Source of the DNA: Plasmopara viticola | Taxonomy: Eukaryota; Oomycota; Peronosporomycetes; Peronosporales; Peronosporaceae | DNA: 64,000 nucleotides | Direction of reading: 5' to 3' | NCBI GenBank assembly: GCA_001695595.3 | Contig: MBPM02000069.1 | Coordinates: forward strand, 248,001 to 312,000 | Shown: positions 10,618-23,400 of the stretch, piece after piece | Layout: the number at the start of each line of letters is the position of its first letter | Numbering within the stretch: the stretch's first letter is position 1 | The notes under the pieces: generated by a model | Told to the model about the DNA's origin: nothing | Database searches by the model: none | Seen by the model: only the letters and a program-made list of their open reading frames with translations | Position numbers and translations under genes: made by a program

Positions 10618-11728
10618 TTATACAATTTCATCCTCGCCATTTGTGTGGTTCGGCTTTCCCAGGTATGCATACATAAGAATTGCAGCAATAACGATCAATA
10701 CAGCAGCGACAATCGCTACATTCTGTTGCATCCACGATATTAGCATTGTAGCTTTTCCCATCTTTGCAGCCTCTGACTTTTTGTCGCCTCCAAGCTTCGC
10801 ATACAGCTTTCTCTCAAGCGCTTTTCGATCGCGTTTCTTCTTCTTTAGCTGTACCAGTAGCTGCCGCACTTTAGCGTTTTTAGGCTCAATTTCTAGCGCT
10901 TTACGTACGAACATGTTGGCCTCATCAAATTCATTCTGATCCAGTGCAATCAGAACGATGCGGTACATGGCTTTGACGTTTTTGCCATCAACTTGCAACA
11001 CCTCGAGACTGGACTGACGCGACTCTTTGAGCTGTTGTAACTTGTATTGCACGTTGCCCACATTGTTGCCGAGTGCAATTAGCAGCTCTTTGCATTGGTC
11101 TTTGTCTTCCTCTGTGTGTTCCCACGTTTCCAATAGCTTCAATGCGCGTTTGTACATTTTTGCGGCTTGCTCGTAGTTCTTTTCCTTAAAATAGCGATTG
11201 CCACTCTCTTTCTTCTGTGTGGCCTCAACAATGAGCTCTTGAGAAGTCATTTCGGCTGTTATTCTCTTGCCAACGTGGCACAGTTCAACAACGAGCTTAA
11301 TGTCGTCTCCTGGAGCCACGTGCGGCTCTAGACCCACGTCCCCGTAGGCGAAACGAGATTCACAGCGTACTTCACACACTTCGCCCACGTGCATCATCTT
11401 GGCCACTAGTTCAAGCGCGGGCATCACTTCAGCATCTCCAATCCGAAATTTGCGAGTCTCATCCAGTGAAATCCTTTGACCGGACTTTAGTACCCACGTC
11501 GAGTACTTGACCGCCACTTCCTCGCCAAATTCTTCACGTACGACACCGTTCCACGTGTCAGAATGTCATAAACACTAGGTAACTACGACGCTGAAGGAGA
11601 AAAAGAATGCACGACTGTGTACCTGCTTGTATACCATCTCTGTTGATTGTTAGCATCTTCCGAAGGATGCCGCCGCTGCCCAGGACATCCTCGAAACTCT
11701 TGCGCTCAGACTCGCTGATCAACACCAT
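10618..11728 (-). CDS. FKBP8-like immunophilin with TPRs and C-terminal membrane anchor
   Basis: Proposed two-exon gene: exon 1 11728-11623, intron 11622-11532 (91 bp, GT...AG), exon 2 11531-10618. The exons total 1020 nt, exactly 339 codons plus stop. The N-terminal ~110 residues form a divergent FKBP domain (VAVKYSTWVLKSG, MHVGEVCEVRCESRFAYG, GDDIKLVVEL). A TPR region follows (SGNRYFKEKNYEQAAKMYKRA), then a basic stretch (KKKKRDRK). The protein ends in one hydrophobic segment (VAIVAAVLIVIAAILMYAYL) and a short polar tail. This architecture matches FKBP8/FKBP38-type tail-anchored co-chaperones of the ER or mitochondrial outer membrane. Several PPIase active-site aromatics look lost, so catalysis is doubtful. 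The ATG at 11728 is preferred over an in-frame ATG at 11815 because a GCTCATTTTG initiator lies between them. Confidence 0.88.
11532..11622 (-). other. Intron of the FKBP8-like gene
   Basis: 91 bp. Donor GCAG|GTACAC and acceptor GTGAAG|AATTTG, phase 1, with a pyrimidine-rich middle (TTCTTTTTCTCCTTC). Other AG acceptors tested upstream (after CCTTCAG, CGTCGTAG and CCTAG) all lead to a stop in the frame of exon 2. Only this one joins the reading frames. Confidence 0.7.
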
Positions 11729-11769
11729 TTTGGTTCGCAATCTGAATTTTACGGCCAAAAAACAAGTTA

Positions 11770-11779
11770 CAAAATGAGC
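11770..11779 (-). promoter_or_regulatory. Oomycete initiator-like element of the FKBP gene
   Basis: Reads GCTCATTTTG on the minus strand, about 42 nt upstream of the ATG at 11728. It matches the GCTCATTYY start of the known oomycete core promoter (Inr). It favours transcription starting here and the downstream ATG. Confidence 0.55.
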
Positions 11780-12033
11780 ACCGTATTCATTGCTAGCATA
11801 AGGAAAAAATTTCAACTGACTATTTTATACTAAGAACGAAAAAGTAGACGAGACGTCACTATTGTCAGGTCAGTGCGCAACGCGCTCAATAATTATTAAA
11901 TATTCTGAAATGTATTATCTCTTGTGAATCTATTGTTTTCTTCTTTAAGTAGTATCGTATTATGCCATTCGACAAATGCACGGAAACGAATTTTTTGGGC
12001 ACCACACCATTATTTGTGCCTATTACGTATAAT

Positions 12034-12382
12034 AAACGTAGTGATTTTTCGGAAAAGGTTGGGGTGACGCCCTCCTTCCAAGCGCGGGGGCTAAATGCTC
12101 GCGCGCTTCGGGCAGGTGCTCTCGGGCATCTGCAGCTCTCTAAAGAGTCTCACCCTCGACGCGACGGTCTCCAGCACCAGGGCGCCACCTGGGCTCTTAC
12201 CAAGTCAGAACTACACAAAATAATGGAAGACCCTCACGGCCTCGGTGCTGGCTGCACTGCCCGCCGAGCGAGACCCGACGTATGCGGACACCACTCTATG
12301 CCGTGGACTAGCCATAGAGCCTAGCACGTGCATAACTTGGCAACGCGATAACGTAATACAATACAATACAAAACGTAGTGAT
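12034..12382 (+). mobile_element. SINE-like retroposon copy 1 with 12 bp target-site duplication
   Basis: The body 12046-12370 (325 bp) is much GC-richer than its surroundings and is flanked by identical AAACGTAGTGAT at 12034-12045 and 12371-12382. The right end is a short-period tail (AATACAATACAATACA). From CGCCCTCCTTCCAAGCGCGG onward it matches the reverse complement of 49639-49943, through to CATAACTTGGCAACGCGATAACGTAAT just before the tail. A 120-codon frame crosses it but starts outside the element and is not conserved to its end. It fits a SINE, or a 5'-truncated LINE end, mobilised by target-primed reverse transcription. Confidence 0.8.
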
Positions 12383-15300
12383 GCTCCTCTATAATTGCAA
12401 TAACGGCTTTTGCAAGCACCATTTTTGAGACCAGAAATATTGAAATTAAAAAACCGAATTTCTTTCTGCACTGCGAGGTACTATATGATTCCGTTATATC
12501 TGCAAGGTCAATCCTACATTTAGGCAATTATATTGACTTTCTTTACAAACCAAAAGGTCTTAAAATGGATGGTTGACTGCTCTTTATCTGCAGGAAATGC
12601 AGTTTACGATGATCTATATATTTGCTAAGTTTTATAAAGCATTCGTGGGCCTTTCCGAAATTATGCACATAAAGCGCGTCACAGCGCTGGAGCTCTACGA
12701 ACAGACTCTCTGTTCCGATTTCAAGCCTCAATATTCTTGGCAGTAGCAGTAATGGAGAAATCTAAAAACGAAACGAGAAGCTTTATATCATTCATTTAAA
12801 AAGAAGCAATTGAGAGCAGTGCTTTTTACAGTGAAGTTTGAGCTTCGCCGGCGCTTACGTTGCCTCATTTACGAGCAAGTAATTAAGATTGTATCACCTA
12901 TTAAAGAAGCTGGTGGTCTTTATAATGGGTGCATTACTACCAGAGCAAGCTAAGGTGACCGTGATTATGAAATCGTTGAGTGTAGGGAATTGCCTCGAGT
13001 CACCGGGCACACGAACTTAAATTACTAAACTCTGTGCGCCAAACAACTGCCTATACATGCGAGCCTGATTTTAGCTGTATTTCTCACGCCGAGCAATCTG
13101 AGTAGCTTCTTTCATCACCACTTGCACAAAACAAGCCGGTGTCCGCTGCTGCGATTGCTGTAAAAATGAGCAAGCGCTCATTGCCTATATCAAATGGGAC
13201 CGACGAAGTAGATCATCGTTGCTTCCAAGAGGCTAAAAATAATTTCTGGCAGAAAGAACCGAGATTTGTAAGCCCATAAAGACAAAAATTGCCAGGAAGG
13301 CGGGACGTCTAACCGGAGAATAGTAGGTGGTGTGGCTGCATGGGAGCTGAAGCCCTTAGCGCTTCACTTTTTTTCAAGGAAGAATCAGAATTGGTGAGCT
13401 TTTAAATGTACTTGCAGCTATACGAAGCCATGATAATTCACTTCGAGCCTTGGTAGTCTTTAGCGCATCAAAAAAATTGCATAATGAATACTTATGGTCA
13501 ATTTTATTTTTACGCTCTGAAAGGAAACATTTCAGTCTCGGCCAGATTGGATAAAGTATCAGCTTTCATATCCTCAGGTCTGTAGTATATATGTCTCTCA
13601 ATATGTGAGCTTTGATAGAATGAAGTACGAATATAAAAGCTTAGACATGCCGTGACCAATGGGCGCCAAAAGTTATATTCTCGTAGAAGAGCTTTCTTAC
13701 GTCATTTTCACCTACCCATTGTGCTTATGACTTATTTAAAAGAAGCTCAATTTACACACTTGAAATATAGTAGAATTGTCAAAGGTGGTATATTTTATAA
13801 TGTACATTTTAAAGTTCTAATTATAGGATAATTGAGTGCTAATGACATCATCGGCTGCCTAGAAGTTAAAGCTAACGCTCTTGATGCGAGTAATATCGCT
13901 CCACACGTGAATTTCATGATGTTTCCAACTTTAGGTAATGTACGTATCCACAGAAAAGCAAGATAGTACCACCAACTGCGGCTGAAAAAGCTACTTAAGC
14001 AAATGTCGTAGGCTCACGAGGCAAAGTGAGAAACATAATGGCACCAGCAGTCGATACAATAATTTTCTAAGCGGAAACTTAGCTTTGTAACAAAATAAAT
14101 CTGCGATTTTGAACGTAATTGGCTCATAGGGCGTACCTGATGATCCCTTGGTTGTCAAAAAATCCAATCCACTTAGATATCGTTTAGCCGGTTGGTGTAA
14201 CACAGTAGGGGCGATAAAGTAGAGTCGCTGCCAAAGGTATCAGAGCTACTAAACATCGAACAAGCTGTATTTAAGAAGGTTTTCACAAAAAATAAAGGCA
14301 TTAGTAAACGATAAATCCCTTTTGAAGATTATAATAAATTGTCTTCTTTTGACCAGGAAGTCTTAAAAATGCATTATAGGCAGCGCATGTTGTGCCTGGC
14401 TTTTAAAATTCGGAAGGATCTCAAGGATTTGTATTGTATCTTTCCATAAGTGGTTATTATAGATACATTCCTCATGATAGAAATAAATAGTGTTGTGACA
14501 TAAAATGCCAAGCAGAAGGAACAATCCGCTCATATTGCCACGCGAGCAGCAAAAAACAATTATTCATTCCCCGCCGTCAATGCAGAGGTTGACATGGTGC
14601 GGGAATTAATTTCGCCGTACATGTAACCATTTTTCTTGTGTCAAAGGCAAACGGAAATAGCTGAGCTGTATGTACAAAGGCAGATATTAAGGTGGCTAGA
14701 AGCTTAGTAACATTACTCTGCATAGCGCTTTAAAATTAAAGTAGAATCTCTAGATCGGAGAAAAGAGTAGATCATTTTCCTTGCAGCGTATGCTCCAAGA
14801 TAGCTAGTGATGCCACAAAGGCTATTAAACACCCCCACTACGCACTGACGTCGGATCACATAGCTTTTCCGACCATTAACTCAGATAAATTCTCGTTGCT
14901 ACTTGCTTTACGGAATAGTGAACTCAAGTCTCTGACTTTTATTTTATTCTAAGAATGACCCATGTCGCAAATGGCTATCTATTTGATCCCGAGAAGTAGT
15001 ACAAATCTAAAAGCATAAACCCAATGTGCTATGATTTTAATTAAACCGTACTGTACTTATCAATAAGAACCCCTGCAAGGTATATATCTATCTTGCTTAG
15101 TTTTCGATACCAAAATATATTTCGCATTGGTCCTTAGGCAGCCAAGAGCAAATTATTTCTGCTGTTTGCCGAGGATACCGACAAACAGAACATCAAATTG
15201 GTTGCAAGTAGTGCAATGGCACCGATAAGCTTGCCATTTCTGCGACCGCATTAACTGGCACACTTCGGACGTGGACACGTTTGTGTAAGTTCAGGCTTAC

Positions 15301-16883
15301 AATTTCGGCCACCACAGTAAGCCAAGCCAAGGCATATGTTTCTTCTCACGAGCCTCATTAAAAAACGATTTGTTAAAGTATCATCATGAGGAACCAGTGC
15401 GTCACGTTAATTATTGCTGTAGTGATATAATTTGGCTATCACCAAAATTGATGTCGTCTCGCGCTTAACATACAAGCCGAATCCATTCAAGATATCCAAC
15501 TCGCTCCTTTCCAAAGTCCTACGAAGAGCTACGCGACATGTCCTCTCGCACACACATGCCACGAGGTAAATTCAAATTACAGCGATACCATGAGCTAGCA
15601 CAAATATGGGCGACTCGATGAAGCCTAAGTCAAAAACATTCTGATTTCCCGGCTCATGCCTTGCCTTACAATTTCCTACGATTAAAATTGATCACAATTA
15701 TGCTAGGATCAAAATTATTCGTAGTATCATTGTGAGGCAAGTCATAAGCCAAAAAGCAGATAATAATTGGCGTATTTATCAGGCTCTGTAAGAATCTCTA
15801 CGGAGCAGCGTCTACCATTTCCCATTTATGTGTCTTTTTCGGTGAGGCGGACTATGCTTAGCTCCTTCTGCGAAATTTATCCTATACTTAAAAAGTAATT
15901 GTCCAGGGCAAGCCTATATGTAAGCCTATTTGTCATCGACCACTTCACAACGGCCTAGGTCTTAATGACAATTTTATTCAAAAGCTATGCTTTTCAAATG
16001 ATGTCTTAACATGAAGGTTTCCTACGCTTAAGATGCACCTATCCCTACGAGCATATAGCTCTATTCGAGCGCATGCTTTTGTGCACTTTTCGCAACTAGA
16101 ACACAAATTATACGCTGGAACATTCAAAATTAGAGCAGGATGATAAGACTAGAGACGCCCGACGTAAATGTTAGGTGCAACTGTAGCAGTTTAGTTAACA
16201 GGCATTTTGGAAAAGTCATTATCTAACATGCTTCTTTATTGTGCGGTTTGAATTCATTTACCGGGTGATAGTAAAGTTTGGTTACCTGACTTGGAGGTCG
16301 CAACTTTTTGGCGACCCGATACATTTGTCACTGTGGTCGTATTTGTATTGGTCGACCAATTGACGAAGCAGCAAAAACGCCCACACAGCTTCTATGTTGA
16401 CTTGTCACTCAGTACGTAGCAGGCTGCGTTGGGAACCGAGGTGACGAGCGTAATGTCGGTGTGGTTTTTCAAAAAGGATGCCAATGATTGCTGTTATGGT
16501 TTCGTCAAAAGACGCGTCAGTGCGCTGACTTCCACTGCAAGGGGTACTGAACTCGTACACAGAAAAAATTATGAATGCCGCTAAAGTGCTGGTGTTGACA
16601 TCTGTATGCGTGTGTATCTATATTCGCCTTTCTTCAGAATAGAGCCTACTATAGTATTAGAACCACTCACAGCTAATCATTTCTGAACATTTGAGCGAAG
16701 ACCGCTGTTAGTAGAAAAAAAAAGGTCAGACCCGTCGACATGTACTCAGCGCACTAAGGTGTATTTTGACCAAGACAAATTTCAAAGGAAGAGGATGTAG
16801 CTTGAAAAGAGCCTTTTGCTCTCCATTAAAGCGCTGTTTGTTTATCAGCTTAAGAATGTGCAGCGGTTGACATTAAAAGCGTT
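12383..16883. other. Gene-poor AT-rich region
   Basis: No frame longer than 70 codons is supported and no transposon motif was recognised. Probably eroded repeats beyond visual recognition. Confidence 0.5.
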
Positions 16884-16980
16884 GTATGTAACTATCTGGA
16901 TAGATCCGCTCAGACTGCTGACGCTTATTGAGCGTATGTAACTATCTGGATAGATCCGCTCAGACTGCTGACGCTTATTG
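16884..16980. repeat. Exact 47 bp tandem duplication
   Basis: Positions 16884-16930 and 16934-16980 are identical (starting GTATGTAACTATCTGGATAG, ending ACGCTTATTG), with a 3 bp spacer (period 50). Being perfect inside otherwise decayed DNA, it is recent or an assembly artefact. Confidence 0.95.
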
Positions 16981-17349
16981 AAATTATTATTTCGGACATC
17001 TGTTTCGACTTTTAATAACGAAGTGTATTCCGGTAGTTAAAAAAATCTAAGGCCGGGATGATGAAGAACATTTTACTTAGTCTATTCGCGAACACAGTAA
17101 AAATCTGGTACCTGGAAAGTAGGCGGAAAACAGAGTATAGAGACTATTGAAATGTTGGAGAAAGAGATTGAGGCTGCGCGTGCGGTGAGTGCGACTATAT
17201 CTAGCACTAACAATTGGCACAATTCGGATCCACTAGCCACCTATATATGTGCGAACAATTCTGCACCAAAAACGTTTGCGACGCAAATGATTGGCCACTG
17301 GCGTGTTGTGATATCGTGATGGGTCTATGCGTAGCTTTGGTAGAGCATC

Positions 17350-19084
17350 AAGCTTATTGTTGATGTGCAAAATCTGCTTGCTTTGGGTTTTGGTAATCGA
17401 CCTGCTCGAGCCACTTCTTCTCTTGCGTGTTATGTCTAGCTGCACTAATGGTTTTATTTATGCTGGAGCAAATTGTGTCGACTAGGCATGTTGTACTGAA
17501 GCGATTACACAGCATCCTAGATATAGAAGGTGCAATACGCTGCGCTGATGTTGGAAATACGATTATAAGGTCTGTGCCGACATCTTCACTTTGTGTGAAC
17601 GCGCGGATGTCCTCGAAGTAGATTCTTATCACATCCCTTGATTTCTAAAATACTTTTTGCGAAAGCCAATTAACGCACCCGCGCTTCCGCTCAGTTCCAT
17701 GAGAGTGACTAGATTCTCAAATAGACTATCTGGGATCGTAAAAGCGGTAAATGAAATATTCGATTAACAAGCCTAGTTGATATCTGTTGTTCAAGAAAAC
17801 ACATCAAGCTGATGATAACATCCTTTATTCAGGAACAGGCAAATTTTGAGACGCTCCCGATATTTAGAAAAACCAGGATCTGTGATTTCATGTACACCGT
17901 TCGTCGGAGACGGTGAGCAACCTCGTGCTAACCAAGGTCGACTTTCATCATCTCTCCTTTGATGACTTCGATCTCAATCGCTCTACCAGGTTTCGGATAC
18001 TTCGTTGAGGCTACATATATTGATGATCGAGACGGTGACGGGTCTCTCCTGGCCAACGCCTTCAAATACTTGAGATTCTGCCTCAAAGATATCATATAGT
18101 GCACCTCTTATATAACGGTTTGCTTCCTCACGTTAAGGAGCGGTACATCGCGGCGATATGTGGCCAACAATCACACGATTGATACATGTTGCCGATTTGA
18201 TATAGTCTTCGTTCTTGTCCTCCCTCTTTACAAAGACTTTTGTTTCTGGGGTCGTCAATTGTTTGCACGATAGCCTGATTCTGTAGGCACCGTCTGAAAC
18301 GACTTGGTCGACAAATGATTTGGTCTAATCGAGTAAACGACAAAGTCAAAGCCGGAGACAATTTTAATGGCCTCCTGAAGAGTCCTTGAACTCTATCCCT
18401 TGATCTTCTTTACGGATTGTCCTTACAACTTCTTTTTAAAATCCATTCTAAAGATAGGTCCGCTTCTCCGATTTAATGATTGCCAATTTATTTTGATATA
18501 TCATGTCCTGAAACTTAGAGACGTAGTGATAAATACTTTTCCATGTTTAAGGTGAAAGATCCGCTCCTCAAGATCACACTCAAAATCCTAGGGCCTGAAG
18601 CGTGTGCCTAATTGAGTTTAACCTGTCTCGTATGTGTCCATGCGCTCGCACTTGGCGATAAAGACACGGTGTTAATGTTAGTAAGGATTTGCCTTAATTA
18701 CTTGAGATAAGCATCACATAGTCTAACGAATCTGTTGCCATCAAGAAACGCTGTTTAGCGTAGTACTGTTCTGTTGTGATGCTTCATTATTCAATATCTT
18801 TGCCAAACCTCCCTTAAGATTTTTTTCTTCTGCTCGCCTCTTGATGCAACGAGAAACTCGAATCGCTCTTTTGCCTGTTGCATTTGTGCTTGCATTTGAA
18901 GTTGCACCCTGAGATCGCTATTTCTGTTGATGCTAAGTAAGATAAAAAGTAGTTGCTGTATGGAGAGTGTGTCTTGTCCTGTCGCTTCTAAGGAAATTAC
19001 ATTGGCCTGAGCGGTTGAATCTGCTTTGCCATTGGCACTTGTTGCATCTTGCGGAGTCGGCGCTCGTGATCTTGAGCGCAACAT
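17350..19084 (-). mobile_element. Gypsy relic: gag, protease and partial RT
   Basis: Minus-strand relic collinear with the better Gypsy relic at 29687-33530. A gag piece at 18791-19084 (97 codons) ends QAKERFEFLVASRGEQKKK, matching FEYLVTSRGEQK at 33430-33480. The middle (about 17870-18500) corresponds to the gag/protease stretch at 32500-33100, including shared EGGQE, GYRA-like and acidic segments. An RT piece at about 17600-17790 ends IYFEDIRAFTQS, where the YxDD box has become FED. Pol after this point is absent or unrecognisable. Many stops. Confidence 0.7.
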
Positions 19085-20427
19085 TTTTCGTAGAATTCTG
19101 CTGCCGTTAAGAGCACTTATTCGATTTTGTTGACAAGGTCTTGGGTTTGAGGATAAGCGGTCAGCCGTACGGCCTCATTAATGAGCCACACTTGCTTAAA
19201 TTTTAAGCGCTTTTTTATTAGTCTTTTAGACCCCAAAAGGCCTCAAAAATAGATGATACGAAACCTTAATATTCGTTTTGCTGTTTAAGCTTCTTGTGTT
19301 AATGGATGAAGTGGTCTAATAAATCTATCAAAAGCTCTTGGGTCTGTTCACTACGGCGCTTCTTCTTTCTTTTCAGTAATGTCGAGCACCAAAGAGTCCT
19401 TGCAATTCGGAATTTTGATCCGGATAAGTTGGACTTGCTTCAGCTGTTTAATGTTGACAACTACAAGTCTCTCCGAAGCTTTCCGAGCTCCCTTTTTCGA
19501 CTTGTTTTAAAACTCAGGGCAATATATGAACAGGTTTGTGGATTCATGAGTCTTTCATTTTTCCATGCAACATAATTAAACAAAATAGTTCGATAGTACT
19601 GAATGTAGATCAAGCAGAGCCAAGTAAGTAACTTATCTGGAAGTTATTCTCCGTGTTGTCACTAAAAGAGAAAAGCACTAAACCGCAGACCAACAGACCT
19701 TCGTCATCGCGTACATTCGATTCGTTCATCTTTGTAATGAGAAAGGTCCACCAATATCTTTGTGTTTGATCTTAGGAGCACTGCTTTGGGTATTTTGTGC
19801 GTTGTTGAGACCTTGTTTACCGCTGTGACGAGTGCCATAGTCTAGGTACAGCCAAAGCACACACGTTTTGACCAACATGACACTTTCCTAATCTGGACAA
19901 AAAGAAAATGACTGGCTGATACTGTACGAGCCACTATCACGTAGAATGCAGGCAAATGCATAGCTAAACATGACAAATTAAAGTCACTGCTGCTGCGTAA
20001 GTCTTGGAACCTCCACTAGAACAATCGCTTTCGTAGTGGGGTGCAATACTTCTAACCATCAGCAAGTTTAGAGATGACGTTGCAGAAACTTACCTAAGCC
20101 AAATTTCTTGGTAACAGCATCGACGAAGACGACGCGCAAAAATGTTCGTCTGGGTTCATAAGCAGGCAAAGCGGTTGCTATGCAGAGTTGACATAAATAC
20201 TACGATGATTTGCATTTAATTACTACTGGCAGTGTTAAAATCTAATTGTATTTTAATCTTTCGAAGTTATATTATCGGACTATTTTAGCCCATTTATAGC
20301 CCTTAAAGTAGCTCGCTCTATCTAGGAAAGACGTTTTTTTGCACGAGTTGTCTAGTCATCCTTGATAAACACATGCGACCCCGCCTGAGTCAGCAATGTA
20401 TGCGATTGTATGCCGCATGACGACTAG

Positions 20428-20469
20428 ACATCCTGCCTAAAAGTCATGACATCCTGCCCAAAAGTCATG
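20428..20469. repeat. 21 bp unit in two tandem copies
   Basis: ACATCCTGCCTAAAAGTCATG followed directly by the same unit with a single T to C change. Confidence 0.9.
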
Positions 20470-23400
20470 GTATTTAAAAATTGATCCGCGGTCACCGCGT
20501 AGAAATTCTCTGTACTGAGCTTTAAAAATACATATTAACGGAATATAATTGGCTTCTTCATCGTCTAATGCTTAAGGCTTTGAGTATGCGGATTATGAGC
20601 CACAGACATCAACTTGTGAGATCATTTCCATTACTAAAATGACAGTGAACGAAGCAAGATGACGCATTTGTGAATGTAATGCACTATAAACACTTGCATT
20701 GGTTGAGCGCAAAGAAATGTGCGTGCAAGTTGGACTCCTCTAGAGGCTGACAAAAAGAAATCAGAAGATTACACTGAGCCGCAACAGCTTGGTACATTTC
20801 TTTGCGTCAGGGACAAAGCTTACAATGTTTTTTGTAATAAAAAATGTTCATTTTTTCAAACGGCACCTTAATAGACCGCAAGATGATATCAAGACCTCAC
20901 AATCACCAAGTCGTTTACAATTGATACTGGATACGAAATATTTTTCATCTTCAGAGCATTTTTCCCGGATGGATGTGTGGAAAGTTTAACTCGCTGATTA
21001 TTTTTTGGCGGTCAGCCCTCCATAGGCTCTAGTGAGGTTGCCTTGAAGAATGCGACATTTTGTAGCACAATGAGCATACCCGACTGCAAGACGGTGTGAG
21101 GGCTTTCCAATTACTTAGAGAAGAGCGTATTTTAGTGTCATTAATGTAAAATTTAGTCTTTTGTCATTGAAAAAATCTACCAGGTGTAAGCAGGTGGCTC
21201 TGTCTGTCTTTTGTTTTGCGCTAAGCATAATCAAGCTTTACAGGCTCAAATAACTCAGAATTGGCTTAAGACTAATAAATTACTCGGTCAATTACAATTT
21301 TCCCATCCAGGTCTACCCCGGTACACAGTCAGTCGTGAGTCCACGTGTCGCTGCAGGCTTTCATGCGCAACTTTTCGGATGAAATAGCTCTTCGTAATAT
21401 GCCAATCACCTAAGATAGCTTTCCCGGAATTTGTGATCTCGGCTTTTTCACTAAATGAGCGTTCAAAAAGATTAAAATAACTCGGCACGACGCTCCAACC
21501 ATTGTATTATTGCACTGCTTTCGGAACCATATAAATTTAATTTATTTTTCCGCAAAAGGCGTATGGCTTGCTATCGCTGTACAAACGGCCAAAGGAAAGA
21601 TCATAATCCAATCTAACAAATAGGATTGCCTAATGGATGGCGTTGGATCGTCGCACCCAACATATGTGCGACAAACTCGTTCTTGATCGCAATGCCCATC
21701 TTAAGATTTTGTTTCGTTAGGTTAATACAATATTAAAAGTTAAAAGCTGTGGGAGCATCAATCCACTAGATACTGACGAGAAATATGTAGGAAGTCGAGC
21801 TTGGATCAATATGTTGGTGTAGGTCTGTTTGATATTTGACTCGTTCAATATGCGCTCTGGGTCCATCTGGAAGAACTAAATAAGTGACATATAACTGCAA
21901 TCATCTAATACTGACAGTATTATTAAAGCCAACGTCATCTCTATGTTGATATGTTGCTAATATTTCTACAAGGTTTACGGATGTGATTACGGCAAATACT
22001 CACAAGGTATCGATAAAGTTTTGGCGCGCTAATCTTATGTCATTGACGTCACTACAAAAATAAAATGGCACATATTAGCAAACTTAAAGCTTTAATGCAT
22101 CTTCTTCACATTTTACCTTCCAGAGTGCGCACCATTACAACAAAGCAACAGCCACAATTCAATCGACACGATGTCCTAGAGAAAGACCGTTACACATATC
22201 CGGGCTCGTAGGAATAGGTTTGGCTTACCGTCGAATCAACCTTTGGAGAATGAAGCGAATTATGATGGAAAGTTTTCTATACAGACGTATAGGTGTATTC
22301 TCGGCCTAAATAATACACATACTGAAAGACGATTAGAATAAAAAACAGAACAAACATTTTATAACTAAAGTGCATTATATTGCACATTTTAGTTGCCTTT
22401 GAGCTGTTTATGTTAAGCGGGAAAACTTCTAAACTTTCTCCATGCTCCTCCGCGCACGTTGCTGTGCACTTGGCTGTAGCTTGAACGTTCACGCGAGTAT
22501 ATTGACTAGCTTAATTTTGCAAAGGTTCTAGGAAGATTGCAGCCATTTTACCGCATGTTATGAACAAGTTCGCGCTGCTTATGCGACTTGCTCAATTTTA
22601 TTGATGCAAGAAAGCGGCTGTGCTTGCAGTAATAAGCATCTCCAATACGTATTGATGCTCGAGCTCCAACTATGTTCCGGGTAAATGCTGATATAGCGTG
22701 CCTTATATGGAGTTAGTTTGGTAAAGAAATTCACTTTGAAAGGAAGAAATAAACAACTCTGCCTCTTTTACTTAAAGCAGTAGAGACGAACTGTACGCCG
22801 ACCTTGTTTGCGCATGATCACGTGCCGAGAGGTTTGCGGCAAACCCACCAAAGGCTGAGCTCTTACCATAAAAGCAACTACAGCGGAGTCTTTTTTTTCG
22901 ATGGACACTAAAAGGAGAACTGAATGACACGCTTGTTATGGCAAGCTTTGAGCTCCGCCATTAACAACGGACTATCATTTATCAGTTGGGCAATACATTT
23001 TCCGCAATGCAAACATTTTAAACGCTTTGACCGATCTATGGAAAAATGGACAATAAGTAGATCTACCGGGACAGCCAATAGTACAATGCTTTTTTATATC
23101 ATCAAGGATAAACTCTGTGTGCTCTGAATTTACAGGACAAATTTTACCCGTAAAGCATCGCTTGCAATGCCCTTTACTTGATTTAAAGGGGCGAAAATGG
23201 ATCGTCTTGATTTAGTCCAGAATGCAAAGAGCTGCCAAGCGAAATTTACCGTTCAATACAAGGGATTACTCGCTTCAAAGTGCACATTAGTAACCTATCG
23301 AATGGATTCTAAGCCTTTCATGGTCCGCTCTGATTATTATTTATTTGGGCGGCGGTAAATACGCATAACTTGTTCTATCGAATGTCAAGAGGATTGTGAT

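Noticed and set aside
11962..12324. 120-codon ORF through the SINE-like element as a protein gene
   Set aside because: It starts outside the insertion and enters the retroposon body. The homologous stretch in the second copy keeps only part of the frame, so the open frame reflects GC-rich repeat sequence.
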